Counted from the first letter of the stretch, positions 11,541 to 23,510 are shown. The stretch is DNA of 64,000 nucleotides from Piezodorus guildinii (GCA_023052935.1 CM041292.1:116370936-116434935), one strand, 5' to 3'. Numbers and translations are program-made. The notes: generated by a model from the sequence alone, not told the origin.

Positions 11541-11955
11541 TTACAATGTTGAGACACTTTATGACATAAAATCCCTCTTTAAATAAGAAAGTGTAATAGA
11601 ACAAAATTAAACAAGTATTTTTTTTTGTCAAAATTACATCGAAAATTATACCTGTTAGTATTCCTATATTTATTTTACATTTTATTATTTTTCTTTCTAG
11701 GTTAGACTATGAAATTAGTCTTAGACTAGACATAGCTAAATATAACGAAAAATAACGGATTTAATTTTAGTACAGTTATACATTAAATTAAGTGGACTTA
11801 GAGTGGGTAAATACGTATATAATGTATGTTATATTTTATACGTCTATATTACTATGTATATGTTCGGGAAAAAAAATGACAAAAAATATGTTTTCTCTTT
11901 TAGTTCGCTGTCAAATTCTTTCATTTGCATATCGTCTTTTGGAAATGCTAAAAAT
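11541..11955. other. AT-rich spacer
   Basis: No supported gene. The 62-codon frame at 11,803-11,991 runs into repeat sequence and is not a gene candidate. Confidence 0.4.
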
Positions 11956-12001
11956 ATGAAAAGATTAATTTTTTTGAATCTACAAATTTAAAGTTACTTA
12001 A

Positions 12002-13195
12002 CCTAAAAAGCCTCTTGAAAACCCATCTTCATACCGTCCTATCTCTCTTTTGCCCATTATGGGGAAAATCCTAGAAAAACTGCTCCTTAAACGTATATAC
12101 CCAATCCTAGATATTAACCATGTGATTCCTGACCACCAGTTTGGATTTCGCTCATCCCATTCCACTATACAACAGTGTCACCGTGTGGTGGATGTGATAT
12201 CTTCTACATTGGAGCGCGGGATGTATTGCACTGGAGCCTTTCTTGACGTACAACAGGCCTTTGACCTGGTTTGGCACCCAGGGCTGCTCTACAAACTTCG
12301 CCAATTCCTCTCTCCTACGTACTTCTTATTAATCCGATCCTACCTCACTGATAGAACCTTTAAAGTAAGTCATAACCTTTCCTACTCATCCATATTTCCT
12401 CAGTCCGCTGGTGTACCTCAGGGTAGTATTTTGGGCCCAATCCTTTATACCATATATACAGCTGATATTCCAATCCATCCTGGTACTGTCCTCACAACCT
12501 ACGCAGATGACACTTGTGTGTTATCCGTAAATAATGACCCATCTGTTGCTTCCAAAACCCTTCAGTCCCACATTTCTTCCATTGAAGAATGGTGTCAAAA
12601 GTGGAGAATTAAAATCAACCCTACTAAATCCCATCAAATTACCTTCACCCTTCGTCGAAAACCTATGTCCGCCTGTCCCAGTATTTCCTTTAACAATATT
12701 CCACTCACCTCAGTTGAACAGATCCGGTACCTAGGACTCCATCTAGACAAACGTCTTACTTGGAATCCTCACACTAGACTGAAACGACAAGAAACAGCTC
12801 GTAGATACCGCTTACTACAACACTTACTGGACAAACGATCAAAACTTTCCACATACTACAAAAAATTAATTTATATAACCATCATTAGGCCTATTTGGAC
12901 ATATGGGATTGAGTTATGGGGATCCACCAAACCATCCAATTCTTCCCGCATTCAATCCTTGCAATCCAAAATCCTCCGAAAGATCCTAAACGCCCCTTAC
13001 TTTGTCACCAATAAAATAATTCATAAAGACCTAAATATCCCATTAGTCGCAGATCTAGCCCGAACTAGATATTCCTCCTTTTATTCCAAATTACCCGTCC
13101 ACTCCAACCCACTCGTCCGCAAACTCTCATCTCCTATTCCTGATCATCTTCCTAGGCGGCTGAAAAGACGATGGCCTCGAGACCTACTTAGCTGA
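12002..13195 (+). CDS. Reverse transcriptase (C-terminal part) of Jockey-like LINE
   Basis: The open frame begins in mid-domain at 12,002, since the element is 5'-truncated; the first Met at 12,056-12,058 is not a true start. Visible RT motifs in order: YRPISLLPIMGKILE (motif 1/2), PDHQFGFRSSHST, GAFLDVQQAFDLVWH (motif A, catalytic Asp), PQSAGVPQGSILGPILY (motif B), TYADDTCVLS (motif C, catalytic DD), then KSHQITF and RYLGLHLDKRLTW (thumb), and a C-terminal extension with LQSKILRKILNAPYF. About 398 codons are retained and no stop interrupts them. It would copy LINE RNA at nicked target DNA, but without endonuclease or promoter this copy is almost certainly not active. Confidence 0.85.
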   Translation, partial: PKKPLENPSSYRPISLLPIMGKILEKLLLKRIYPILDINHVIPDHQFGFRSSHSTIQQCHRVVDVISSTLERGMYCTGAFLDVQQAFDLVWHPGLLYKLRQFLSPTYFLLIRSYLTDRTFKVSHNLSYSSIFPQSAGVPQGSILGPILYTIYTADIPIHPGTVLTTYADDTCVLSVNNDPSVASKTLQSHISSIEEWCQKWRIKINPTKSHQITFTLRRKPMSACPSISFNNIPLTSVEQIRYLGLHLDKRLTWNPHTRLKRQETARRYRLLQHLLDKRSKLSTYYKKLIYITIIRPIWTYGIELWGSTKPSNSSRIQSLQSKILRKILNAPYFVTNKIIHKDLNIPLVADLARTRYSSFYSKLPVHSNPLVRKLSSPIPDHLPRRLKRRWPRDLLS

Positions 13196-13340
13196 ATAAA
13201 CTTTGAAGTGCTACCACTGGGTAGTTTCTTCACATGCCTGTATCACGCCCACTTGATCTATTAGCACATTTACTTATTGTATTTTATTGTAATACAGTTG
13301 TAAATTTCTTTTAAATAAAAAAAAAAAAAAAAAAAAAAAA
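12002..13340 (+). mobile_element. 5'-truncated Jockey-like LINE with open RT frame
   Basis: AGTTACTTAA at 11,992-12,001 and 13,341-13,350 is the target-site duplication, and a run of A ends the element at 13,317-13,340. The whole retained coding part is open. The same family supplies 3' fragments at 23,891-24,400 and 50,485-50,727 and an older relic at 52,550-52,953. Together with the intact frame this indicates recent activity of the family, although this copy lacks the endonuclease and ORF1. Confidence 0.85.
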
Positions 13341-13705
13341 AGTTACTTAAGAGGAAGAAAATTATAAATATCGGTATTTAACCCCTGCCAGACTTTATTT
13401 CAATTATAATGAAACCTACATCATAATAATTTAATCAAAATCATTAAAACCGTTTTTTAGAAACTCATAAAAAGAATAAAAAGAGTCTTATGCGCTTCTA
13501 AAATATGGAATTTCAGATTTATACAACTTAACCACCTCCGAACTTGACTTACCACGTACACACAGAGCTTTTTGCAGAACTCGGCCATATCGACTCCAAG
13601 ACCCTAAAACGCTTAGTTCCGGTGAAAACTGGAATTCGAGCATTACACGATCGTAACACGTTCCCTCACTATACATTTCATGTATAGGTAAATACAAGTA
13701 AAAAT

Positions 13706-14845
13706 TAATTTTTTTTTTTGTTTAAAACTAAAGTGAGAAATTAAAAATATATAATTCTTTCTTATTGTTCTTTTCGAATTCATGATCGTCCATCGATTGG
13801 ATAATTATACCTTCAATCCGAATCCTAGACACAGTATCTTTCAGTAACATTTAATTATGTGGTTATAACATATTTATCATTGCTAAGCAGATTTGTTTTA
13901 TAGGAGTGAATTCTGACACAATCGGCTTACTAAAAAAATGGTTTGACATATTTTCACTACTGTCAGTGTTAAAAATTCCCTCCTTCACATAATTTAAGAA
14001 AAAAAACAAAAAACTTTTTAACTAATTAAAATGTGAGCCTTTTGCAAACAAAATTTTTTCTTTCATATGTGAGGTATACAGTTATCGTGTTTTTCAAAAA
14101 AAATAGGGCTATAAGAACGGAATGTTTCTCGTCGAACGGGTATGAGATGTCGTCTGAAAAATATTACTCTCAGGTAACAGATTTATCTTAAATTCACAAA
14201 AGAGTAATTAAGTGCGTAAGTTTTAATTAAAATGTTTTTCATATCTCACGATCAACCGAAAATTGAATTAATGAACACCAGACTTGGACAAACGAAGATA
14301 CACGGATCCATTGTTAATTGCGATATTCAATAAGCTACTGCATTCTTAAAGTAATATTAAAAAACTACAAAACAAGATATATTAAGTGACATACGGATAT
14401 GAACAAACAGTTGAAGAGGGAGGTAGGAGAGAGATGATATACCTGCGAGCCACCGAGAGTGTGGATGATAGATAAGAAAGGAAGCATTGAAACCGTTATC
14501 AGTCCTCTTCCGAACAAGAAACAGGTTGCTAAGGGCGATAGTATTACGGTTCGTTTCATTAGCACCGAAAGCTTTTGTGTTATTTCTATTCAGAAATTTT
14601 TTTTTTTAATTATAAAAAAGATTAGATTAAATAATAGAAATTTTTAAGGTAATGAGGTTGATGTACATGTGCAGGAGTTGATGGCCTAGAGGTTTTATGC
14701 CTTAAAACCTAAACTAAATGAAGACTAAACATGTATAGTGAAATTTATAAAGAAGAGAGAAATATCTAACACATGATTGTTTATTGACTGATATTTGTTA
14801 TAAGGTAATTAGGTAAATCTATATTTTATTAAATTTTATATGACT
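13706..14845. other. AT-rich intergenic sequence, nothing recognised
   Basis: Open frames of 62-66 codons on both strands around 14,365-14,647 overlap one another and show no motif. No tRNA boxes or paired termini were seen. Confidence 0.4.
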
Positions 14846-15430
14846 AATTTCTGGAATTTTCTCCCAACCAACATCCGTCATGCACCCTCCCTCTCCACAT
14901 TCAAATACCTCTTCCAATACCTTCTAGCTTCCCAAAATGGCGCTGCCTGACAATGTAATAATTTTAGTAAAATTTGATTAAACATTTTTATTTTTTCCAA
15001 AAGTATTTATTTATGATTTTCAACTTTTTCATCTAGAAGACTTCTTTTAGTTCAATTGTTACAGCATTTTTATATTGTGATTAGATTAATTCGTTTTTTA
15101 TTATTGTAGTATATTATTTATACTAATGTTTAATTAGTTTATTTTTAATTCTAAAATTAATTCTTGGCCAGTTAAAGATCCTTCATTATTTCAAAGCTTT
15201 ACAGTATCAAAATAATGTAAATATTTATTTTTCTTATTTGTATTATATATTTAAACTGATTTATTATTCATTCTGTTCAACACAATTCTTTTCTGAGGAT
15301 TGCTTTTATTTTATTTTTTATTTTGTCTGTTGGCCAGACATGTTGTATACTATAAACTCTACAAATCAATTATTCTTAAGGAAACCCCCAGTCCCAGAAT
15401 AAAAATCACTTTCTATTCTATTCTAAATTT
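14846..15430 (+). mobile_element. LINE 3' relic (CR1/L2-like tail)
   Basis: Translation around 14,850-14,950 gives FWNFLPTNIRHAPSLSTFKY and then FQYLLASQNGAA before a stop. This resembles the conserved end of CR1/L2/Rex-type LINE ORFs (LWNSLP-x-IR-x-APSLSTFK). It is followed by an AT-rich 3' UTR that finishes in a short TTCTATTCTATTCTAAA repeat near 15,410-15,427; short terminal repeats instead of poly(A) are usual for CR1-like elements. No RT core remains. Confidence 0.5.
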
Positions 15431-16828
15431 TGATACCGAAATAGAAATCAGTCAAAACTATCCGGATTCTATCGAATCAGTTCTCAGATGCTGCACAACG
15501 CTACCTACCCAAAAGAGCCAAAAGGCAGAATCCGAAAAAGCCGGAAATACATTTTAAATGGAATATGAATCTTAAATATTGTTCAGCTTAATTTCTTCAT
15601 CAATTTTCCAGAGGCTTTCTCTAAATAACAATTAAGTTTCACATAGTTTTCAATCATTTTACATATCTTGTAAATTAGACCAGATAGGATTTGTTATCAA
15701 GTCTTGAGGGTCATTTGTAATATAATAAATAAAGTTTGTGAGATAAATTAGCTACGTTATTACGTAAGCAGGCTTAGCCTAGTTTTTCTATAAGGAGATA
15801 CCGTGATGAGTAATCCTAACTTATTCATTATTGGGAGAAAAAGGTTTCATGATCAAGTTATAAAACGTACGAACAGTGAAATAAACTGAATCAAACAACA
15901 ACCGGTTAACAGTTCTCAGTCCTAAGTCCATTCTAATTACAGACCACATTATCATTCTGTCACAATATCTCAGGCATATTTTTAAAATAAACCAGTATGA
16001 TCCAACACAAAAAAAAAAAAGAAGTTAGAATTGTCAAATCGATACGGTAGAATACGGAAAAAAATCTTGAAACTTCTTAAAACTCATGATATATGCAGCT
16101 TATGTAAAATAAAGAATATAGGCCGAAGCGAACCACATTCTCCTAAACAAACGGGACAGGTTATGAAATAACTGCGGCTTTATATGAATTATTTACAGCT
16201 TCCATCGGGAATGGTCGTTATAAACTAAAACGAAGGACGGAACAAGTAAAAAAACGTACATACAAAAAGCAAATTGGAGGGCTTGATATGTGAGCTATCA
16301 GGCCGTGGCTGTAACGGAGCGAGATGACCCGTTACGCCCAGCAGTGTTCCATCATCCGCCCTACCGCTTCATTTCATACTTCGCTTACCGGCGCGGTTGG
16401 GGTAGTCTACACTCGCGTAGGAATCTTAACAAGTAAATTTAATACAAGGATAGATACACGGTAGTAAGCAGAGAGGATCAGGGGAGCCGCTTCTCCTCTT
16501 CCCCATAAATATTGGAGGGACAAATATCTTATTTTCAAAAAAGAAAAATTGAGGAAGAGAAATTATTTTTGTTTAAACAAACTTTGTTTAGCATAGGTTG
16601 AAGTGGATTTAGATGACAGCAGATATAAAACCTTAATTCCCACGTAAGCTGTTCTTCTATACGCCAATATTCTGATGAAGGTCTACAACATGAGCTGAAA
16701 GGTTATTACATAAGTTTTTATTGATAGAAATAGAATTTATGGCTAAACTTAAGAATTATGCAAAGATTACTTATTTTTTATTTTGGTACACTTCATCATG
16801 CATAACTTTTACTACATAAGACCGCGGT
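15431..16828. other. Intergenic sequence with one GC-richer patch
   Basis: Most is AT-rich and featureless. The patch at about 16,290-16,425 is noticeably GC-richer than its surroundings, with CGCTTACCGGCGCGG and CCGTTACGCCCAGCAG, but holds no open frame or repeat I can name. It may be a remnant of a LINE 5' region or an old gene fragment. Confidence 0.35.
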
Positions 16829-16836
16829 ATATATAT

Positions 16837-16870
<34 letters not shown>
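16829..16870. repeat. AT dinucleotide microsatellite
   Basis: An alternating TA run of about 42 bases with one interruption (ATAATATA). Confidence 0.9.
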
Positions 16871-17146
16871 CTAATATTTTTTTTTGTTTTTCAAGTGGAT
16901 ATATAATGTTTTATCAGACCCATCAGTTAATTTAACATATTTTTTTTTTCCGAAAAACTAATCATGATCTCTGTAGCACACACACACTCTTTCACACACA
17001 AGTTTTGAATTCTTATGTGCATTGAGAAAAACAATTAACATTATATGAATACTGATTCGCAATAGTTGTACAGAAACAATAACAGACTAATTTTCGAAAA
17101 TGAATCCCACCATAAAATAATAAAACCGCAAAATTAATTTATCTTA

Positions 17147-17157
17147 ATATATATATG

Positions 17158-17232
<75 letters not shown>
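17147..17232. repeat. Long AT dinucleotide microsatellite
   Basis: An almost perfect TA run of more than 70 bases, preceded by TATATATGTATTATATA. It is self-complementary and may be polymorphic or poorly assembled. Confidence 0.9.
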
Positions 17233-17234
<2 letters not shown>

Positions 17235-17725
17235 GATAACCTGATTCTTGGCTTCCGCGAACTCTTTCTAACGGATTTTTATTTTCGTGTAGAGGGAATC
17301 CGAAAAGAAAAAAAATTTTTGAAGGATCGTACCGAATTTAAGACTTCAAATTAAATGCTCTATAACTTTTGTTTTATGATTTGGATAGTTGTTTCAAAGT
17401 TACACCTGTCTCTTAGTAACCGAATTTCTAACGAACGATTGCGGCAATATCACTGAACCAAATTCAACACTCAAGGTGACTTTTGGAAAGAAAGTTAAGC
17501 GTTCTTTTATTTTTGGAAGCTCCATTTTCGAGTTACGAGTGAAAAAAGGGCGAAATATACGAGGTTTTTCGGCTCCAAAAAATTAACCACCTCCGATGGT
17601 GCAAACTCAGATTACATTCATTTAGGACCATTAATAGGTATTAAAACTATTTCCAGCTTTATCCAATTCAAGTTCCACATATCTTCAATTTTAGCCTTAT
17701 TTTACTTGACTATAAGGGCATTCTT
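17233..17725 (+). repeat. Unclassified repeat, tail shared with 41,500-41,571
   Basis: The part at 17,637-17,720 (GGTATTAAAACTATTTCCAG and following) is a diverged match to a block inserted in the family copy at 41,500-41,571. A 65-codon open frame at 17,389-17,586 has no recognisable motif. The blocks GAGTTACGAGTGAAAA and TTAACCACCTCCGATGG look like old transposon 3' sequence. Class unknown. Confidence 0.4.
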
Positions 17726-19159
17726 TCCCGAAGGTTTATAAGTAAAATAAATTGCAATGAAGTTTTTTTTTTTGGTAGGGAAAATTACATTTTATGTTAT
17801 CAAGACATCTAAAAGTTTTACTGAAATATGGGTAGTAATAAAGATGTAATATTATAACGTACAGTAGGAAAGTACAAGACTTTAGAAAAGTTTGTATACA
17901 AGTTAAATATACGTTGTACAAGTTAACAGAATGGCGTTATAAGCCAATAAACTTATCAAAATATTTTATCTGTCATGTATGTAATTAGGGAGGAATTCCG
18001 TATTGCCACCGTACAATATCATAAAGGATATATTCTTCCATTCAGTACGTAATATTTTTGAAACAATATTACATAGCAAATCGTAAGCAATTAGTTAAAA
18101 ATTAATAGAAAGTTGTCATAAATCCATAAACATACAGTTTTATTAATCATTTCTACTTTATAGATTATTTCGCGAAAACAGTTGTTCACTTTAAACTAAA
18201 TGGGAATTTTATGGAAACTAAATTGAACTTTTTATATGTATATTAAATAGTTCATTTGAAAAATAAAATAATGATTAACTGAAAAAATGGAAACGGTTGT
18301 TTTTTGTTTATATACAGAGCATAACCTTGCTAGCGTAGGAAACCATATTTCTTTTAAATATTATTATATCCATTTTATTCTATTAAATGTAAGGTTATCC
18401 ATGAAAGTTAGTATTGAATATTCATGTTCTTAATTATCATTTATCCCTCTCATCTCATATATATATATATATATATATATCTATATAAAATCATTTCGCG
18501 ATTCTTGTTTTCTGTGATTAACTCTAAATCGGTCTAACAGTGCATTTTGAGTTGTAAATATATTTGTGATTCGAATTGGTCAAAACTTTTGATGCTTCAT
18601 AATAATCCCACGGTTTCTTGAGTCCAAGCACCTGGTGTCCGAAAGTTTAATTATTAGGTAATTAAGCTTCACAAATTAAGTAGAAAGTAGATGATCTAAC
18701 CTTCCACGAGTAATAATTTTGTCCGCTCCAAAATAAATAATATGAGTTCGTAATAAATAACAAAGATAAAATGTTACAACCTAGAAAGACTAATTAGAAA
18801 TGAGTACCGTTGGATAATGAGTAAAGAGTAAATGAAATTATGAAATTCTGGTTATGTTTTTTTGACAAATATTCTAAAAACTTAATTTCCTTCTGCAAAT
18901 TGGGGTATATAGTGTAATTTTGGAAAGACGGTTTCTGATCCAACTGAATCGTCCAGAGCTATTCGACTGTTCTAGATACGTTTGAGCTTCCTATTGTGTA
19001 TCGATTACAAAAAAACAAAAAAAAATTAATATATTAAATTAATTCACATCTTTACGATATTTTGCGAGATGATGAGTTTTATGAAAAGAAAAAAAAAAAA
19101 AAAAGCAGTATAATCCTTAGGACAAGTTGTTACTTTCTTTATATTATTCCTAAAAAGAG
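17726..19159. other. AT-rich intergenic sequence
   Basis: Contains an AT microsatellite at 18,461-18,480. No gene or transposon boundary was recognised. Confidence 0.4.
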
Positions 19160-19430
19160 AAGAAACTAAATTATTGTATACAACACAATAAAATGTTTAC
19201 AGCTGGGAGGAGCTATTAGGGATGAGAAAGACAAGTTCACCTTGTCTTGGCCGAGACATGTGGACGGCCCACACCGGCCTTGCAAGTCGGCCATCGACCC
19301 CTCCAATCGCTTCCACACAGCAACTCTGCAATCCAACTCTAAAAACACTAAAGTGTACATTTTTTGGTATAACAGACAGGTATCAAATGAAGGTCAACCA
19401 ATGATCATCCAGTTCTCGTTAAAATAGGTT
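19160..19430. other. GC-richer fragment of unknown origin
   Basis: Open frames exist on both strands (64 codons minus, 60-61 codons plus), as happens in GC-richer transposon fragments. The peptides show no motif I can assign. Composition clearly differs from the flanks, which argues for an inserted piece of a LINE or a gene fragment, without further support. Confidence 0.25.
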
Positions 19431-19514
19431 GTTTCACAACGATCGAACAGTTTGAAAGGACGTCTACTAACAACTAGCGCCTTCCTAACATTTGGCGCCA
19501 CCGAGAAATACTTA

Positions 19515-19790
19515 ATAGATAATAATCGCCGAAGGTCACGGGTTCAAACCGGCAGGTGGTCCTAGGATTTTTTAATGGGAGTAAAAAATCCTTAGTTATG
19601 CCGTCCTTCGGAGGGGCCGTTAAAAGGAAGTCCTGAGGCTGTACATGTCAGGTACTCGTTCCTGTACTCGTTCAGGTACTCCTAATAAAACCTGGATAGG
19701 CAAAATTTAGGACTCCCACTGTTGCATCGTCCGATTAGCCATAGTAGCATAAAGTAAATAAATAAACAAACAAACATAAACATTAAGTAA
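19515..19790 (+). mobile_element. Copy of the 8,527 SINE family, 5'-truncated
   Basis: It starts within the tRNA-related head just before the B box (GGGTTCAAACC) and continues through TCCTTAGTTATGCCGTCCTT and the ACTCGTT block, which is locally duplicated at about 19,650-19,680, to a TAAATAAATAAACAAACAAAC tail. The A box is missing. Sequence is close to the full-length copy. Confidence 0.75.
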
Positions 19791-19899
19791 GATGGCACTT
19801 TCTTACACCTACAAATTAATTTATAACTAAGTTATTATAATATTTTATTTTTCAATGAAATTTAATGTAACTTTAATTTATTAGTGTCATTAATAGGTT

Positions 19900-20400
19900 A
19901 ACATTAATGTAACTCAGAGGCTTTCTGATTTAATATTATTCCCAACATGCGGCGGGTCCAACAGATCGTTGATGCCGCCCTGACTCGTGGGTACCAACGT
20001 AAAATACTTTTGAACTTCTGTTAATACTGCTCCCTCCAAATATGGACACATGGATAACATAACAGAACATAGTCGACGCAACAACCCGTTAACGGGTCAA
20101 GGCCTCATCTAAAAGCCTCCGCCAGTTGGCCATATCTGTTACTGCAGGTCATATCGTCTCCTAGCGCATTCACATTTGGCCTACACAAACATCGTTTGCC
20201 ATGAAGCTCCTCGAACACCGTCTTCTTGGGCATCTCGTCTTCCTCCGTCCTCGGCACGTGGCCTGCCCATCAGTTTCCGGAGTCCCTCTTTCTAAAGAGG
20301 AGATTAACAAGCATATAAGAAAAACGCTTGCTTTGAGGTAGCCATCATTCTCAACTGTGCCACTTCTTCCATTCTTACAAAAAAACAGAAACATTGTCAG
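19900..20400 (-). pseudogene. Possible LINE C-terminal fragment (minus strand)
   Basis: This stretch is GC-richer than its surroundings. Minus-strand translations include a GRPRAEDGGRRDAQED-like basic segment, which resembles the tail after the RT domain in L2/RTE-like LINEs where GRPR/K-rich sequence precedes the stop. Frames are broken. The class call is weak. Confidence 0.3.
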
Positions 20401-20769
20401 AGTTTAAAAACATCAAGCCACTTAACAAAATATTCAGTTCACTAATTAAACATATCCAAGAAGATATCTCAAGGCACCTTTCTTGCTTCCTATAGTTCAG
20501 CATATTGGTTCTACCAGTGGTTCCCGTCAAAATATTTTACCGGAACCCTTCATCCGATCATTTGATTGGCATGGACCTGCTAAATCCTAAATATTAGAGA
20601 TATATTTAGATTTTTCTTGGGATACACTGTATCACATTCATTACATGCGAAATACTCTAGAGTTCCTACCTCTAGATTCTAGAAATCCCATAGTTGGGGA
20701 AATACAAATGAACAAAAAAGAACAAGGCACTAGGAGTTTACTTTAATCTGCGAAACTTGAATAGCTATA

Positions 20770-21000
20770 TTCATCCATCTTAAACCTGGCAGATGGTCCT
20801 TAAATTTTTAAAAGGAATAAAAAATACTTCGTTATGCTGTCCTTCAATGGGAACTTAAATGGTAGTCTAGAGCCCCACGTACTAGTTTAAAATCCCCATC
20901 CTTATAAAACCTGGATATTAAAGTGGAATTCAAGACTTCCATTTTAATATCGTCCGATAGCCACAGTAGTATAAAATGACATTAAGTGAATAAAAATAAC
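20770..21000 (+). mobile_element. Degenerate copy of the 8,527 SINE family
   Basis: Blocks GGCAGATGGTCCTTAAATTT, TTCGTTATGCTGTCCTTCAA, CCTGGAT and TCGTCCGATAGCCACAGTAG follow the SINE order with many substitutions. Head truncated or unrecognisable. Confidence 0.6.
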
Positions 21001-21289
21001 CTAAAATTTAAAACTTATACAAGAAGGCATTTATTAAAATACTCATAAATAAATCAAATATTGTTCATTATCTTCTACAATAAATCTGTTCTTTAAGCTC
21101 ATTAATTTAGAAATTTAATAAAATTACTAATTTTAAGTTTGTGATAGTGCAGTGGCAGAAACCTGTCAGTAAGCAGAAGACATGTTAAATTATCCGTGTA
21201 GAGCGTGTGATTATTATCAAAAGCCAAGGATGCAAAAATATTTTACGTTATTTTAAAATTCTTTTCCAATGAAATCTCGCTAACCCTCT

Positions 21290-21540
21290 GGACATCGTCT
21301 GCGGTGTAGTTGTTAGCATAATAGACTTTTTAATTAATAATGCGGGAACAAACCCGGCAGACGAACCTATGATTTTTAAAAGGGAGTAATAAAACATCCT
21401 TAGTTATGACGTCTTAATGAGTGGGTCGTAAAATGATGGTTCTAAGCTTGTGCGATGACAGGTACTCGTTAAAGATCCCTACCTAACTATAGTCTGATTG
21501 TCTAAAGGGTCATAAAGTGACGTTAAATAAAGAAACAAAC
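21290..21540 (+). mobile_element. Degenerate copy of the 8,527 SINE family
   Basis: The head at 21,298-21,360 retains a tRNA-like GTGTAGTTGTTAGCATAA and GGAACAAACCCGGCAGACG. The body retains GGTACTCGTTAAAGATCCCT. The tail reads GTGACGTTAAATAAAGAAAC. An internal deletion removes part of the 3' half. Confidence 0.6.
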
Positions 21541-21799
21541 AACCTCGCTGGATCAACGTTCGTGAAGATATTTTGTCATTACCTAAGCTCTACCTAAATT
21601 GTAAATGCCTTGAAAACAGTAATCCGCACTTTCACGAGAATCCAGGAACATATCAGTCAGCGGATAGTGCCACCTAGCGGACTACATAACTAATAATTCA
21701 TAAGCTTTCTTCAGGCTATGAGAATATTTTCAAGAAAACGCCACAATTTTGATAAAGATATTTAACAGGTTAAAAACTGAGAATCTACCATTTTTCTCA

Positions 21800-22391
21800 A
21801 GTTAAAATTTTGAAATACCATCCAATACGATTGGTTATAGATAGTGGGTCACAGAGATCATTCATAACCACTCATTGTTCACAACGCTTAGGATTACCCC
21901 TTTTCAGAAATCCTCATAAGAGCAGTGGCTTTGCAGATAGTCAAATTCGTGGTGGAGAACACCAAACAAAATGTATTTTACGCCCGTGCGGACTGGATCA
22001 ACCACTATTGGAAACAAATGCCATATTAATATCGCATATTACCGATAAATTACCCACCCGCTGTTTATCGCCAAAAATTAAAGAAATCTTTAATAAATAC
22101 GGCCTAGCTGATCCTGGCTTTGACAAATCGGGTCAGGTAGATTTTCTTCTCGGAGCTGATTCGTTCAATAAAATATTTACAGGAGAAACCATCAACACTT
22201 CCTCAGGTTTTCCGAATGCATTAAGGACGATTTTTGGTTTGGTGATAACTGGTCCTGTAAGTGACACGTTAACAACTCCGCATATCACGTACCCTAAGAA
22301 TAACCAAGAATTTGAAACTGAATGTCCCTTAAATAATTCACTTACTAAATTCTGCATGATCCAGGACTCGTCAAGGTGGGCGGCAGATTAG
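21800..22391 (+). pseudogene. BEL/Pao retrotransposon protease-region fragment
   Basis: A 193-codon open frame (21,810-22,391) contains LVIDSGSQRSFIT, with the DSGS active-site motif of the retroviral-type aspartic protease as found in BEL/Pao polyproteins (DUF1758), then VDFLLGADSF and TIFGLVITGPVSD, which matches the conserved FGW-x-x-GP motif preceding RT in this group. Gag, RT, RNase H and integrase are absent or unrecognisable. The frame ends at a stop soon after the last motif. Internally deleted, not functional. Confidence 0.75.
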
Positions 22392-22860
22392 TAAAGTCAT
22401 CGCTATGTACAAGCCAAATAGCTTTGGTTTAATATATTCATGGACCAATAGGAGAAGATCGTTCTATTAGTAGTCTCAGATGTGTCTAAAGAAGCGTTTC
22501 ACGTCTCATCCGACCACCCTGGAAGAATCATCGACCTAACATCGCTCATCCTCGCAGTACTTTACTTACTTTTATCACTTAATTCTGTCCCATGTCACAA
22601 TTCCAAAATTTAAATTTTATGTTATAAAATTGGTGGGCGGCCTGTTAAGAATTGGGAAATACTAATTTAGTTTTTGTTTGTGAGGGGCTCTGTTTACAAA
22701 AAGAGGAATTAAGCGATAGTGACCGCTCGGGAAGGAGAGTGCTCTGAGTTACGGGAAAGACAGGTCGCTTCTTCGCTGTCGCCATCATCACTTTGCAATC
22801 GTCCTCGTGACCCTAAGTACTCTTTACGTTTCTCAGGAAGTTAATTATTAATATCCATGT
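22392..22860 (+). mobile_element. BEL/Pao 3' end and probable 3' LTR
   Basis: Downstream of the protease fragment, translation near 22,500-22,570 gives HPGRIIDLTSLILAVLYLL, consistent with a decayed C-terminus. GGTGGGCGGCC at about 22,632-22,642 is purine-rich and lies directly before TGTTAAGAATTGGG; BEL elements typically begin their LTR with TGTT after such a tract. The LTR end is not certain, and no matching 5' LTR was found upstream, so this is a deleted relic. Confidence 0.45.
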
Positions 22861-22982
22861 AAAAAATTTGATTTAGTTTCCAAAAAATTTAAATTAGATT
22901 ATTTCATGAAATAATCTTTAAAGCAGAAATAATTAATAACAATGTCAGTTTATGGACTTATCTGTATTGATTGATATATATA

Positions 22983-22992
22983 CGTTAAATGG

Positions 22993-23071
<79 letters not shown>

Positions 23072-23084
23072 ATTTAATTTAACG
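22983..23084. repeat. AT microsatellite inside an inverted repeat
   Basis: CGTTAAATGGATATATA on the left pairs with TATATATCCATTTAATTTAACG on the right around an 80-base alternating AT core. It could extrude as a cruciform. It may be the core of a palindromic element similar to that at 25,615-25,877. Confidence 0.75.
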
Positions 23085-23284
23085 ACTAAGTCACAATTTG
23101 GAAGGTAATATTTGTTCTAAAATATTGCGTAATGTACGGAAAAATATAACGTACAATACTGTATGGTGTTAATACTGAATCCCATATTTTCCGTAACAAA
23201 TAACACATTTTTTTTTAGTTTATGGGCCAACAACAACATTCTGTTAACTTGTACAATTAATTAACTTTTTTAAAATTTTGCGCT

Positions 23285-23510
23285 CTCCAGCGGGATATTA
23301 AACGTCTATATTGCTACTCAAATTTCAGGAAAGATTTTATGATGCCGTAATTACAGAAAATTTAATTTTCAAATCTAAAGAAAAACTCGATTTCAATGTA
23401 TTTTACCTATAAACCACCAGGAAAGAATAACCGCGGGATGCCGTTGGAAAATAATTTAAAATTACTTTAAATTGTTTGTGAAGCCTTGGATTTTTTATGG
23501 TAAATGCCCA
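23285..23510 (+). repeat. Second copy of the 2,630 dispersed repeat
   Basis: Shares the block order described for 2,630-2,860 (ATATTAAACGTCTATATTGC, GAAAATTTAATTTTC, ATCTAAAGAAAA, TTTATGGTAAA). It is more GC-rich near 23,430 (CCGCGGGATGCCG). Class unknown. Confidence 0.45.

Larger units (their letters stand above)
11956..13705 (+). mobile_element. CTTTCACTTAC-family copy split by a LINE insertion
   Basis: The family body is present on both sides of the LINE: AATCTACAAATTTAAAGTTA up to 12,001, resumed at 13,341 with AGTTACTTAAGAGGAAG. It continues through the CACACAGA-CTTTTTGC block and the end sequence near 13,690 (ATGTATAGGTAAATACAAG). The copy is diverged. The older element was the target of the LINE insertion, which gives a relative age order. 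Confidence 0.65.
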
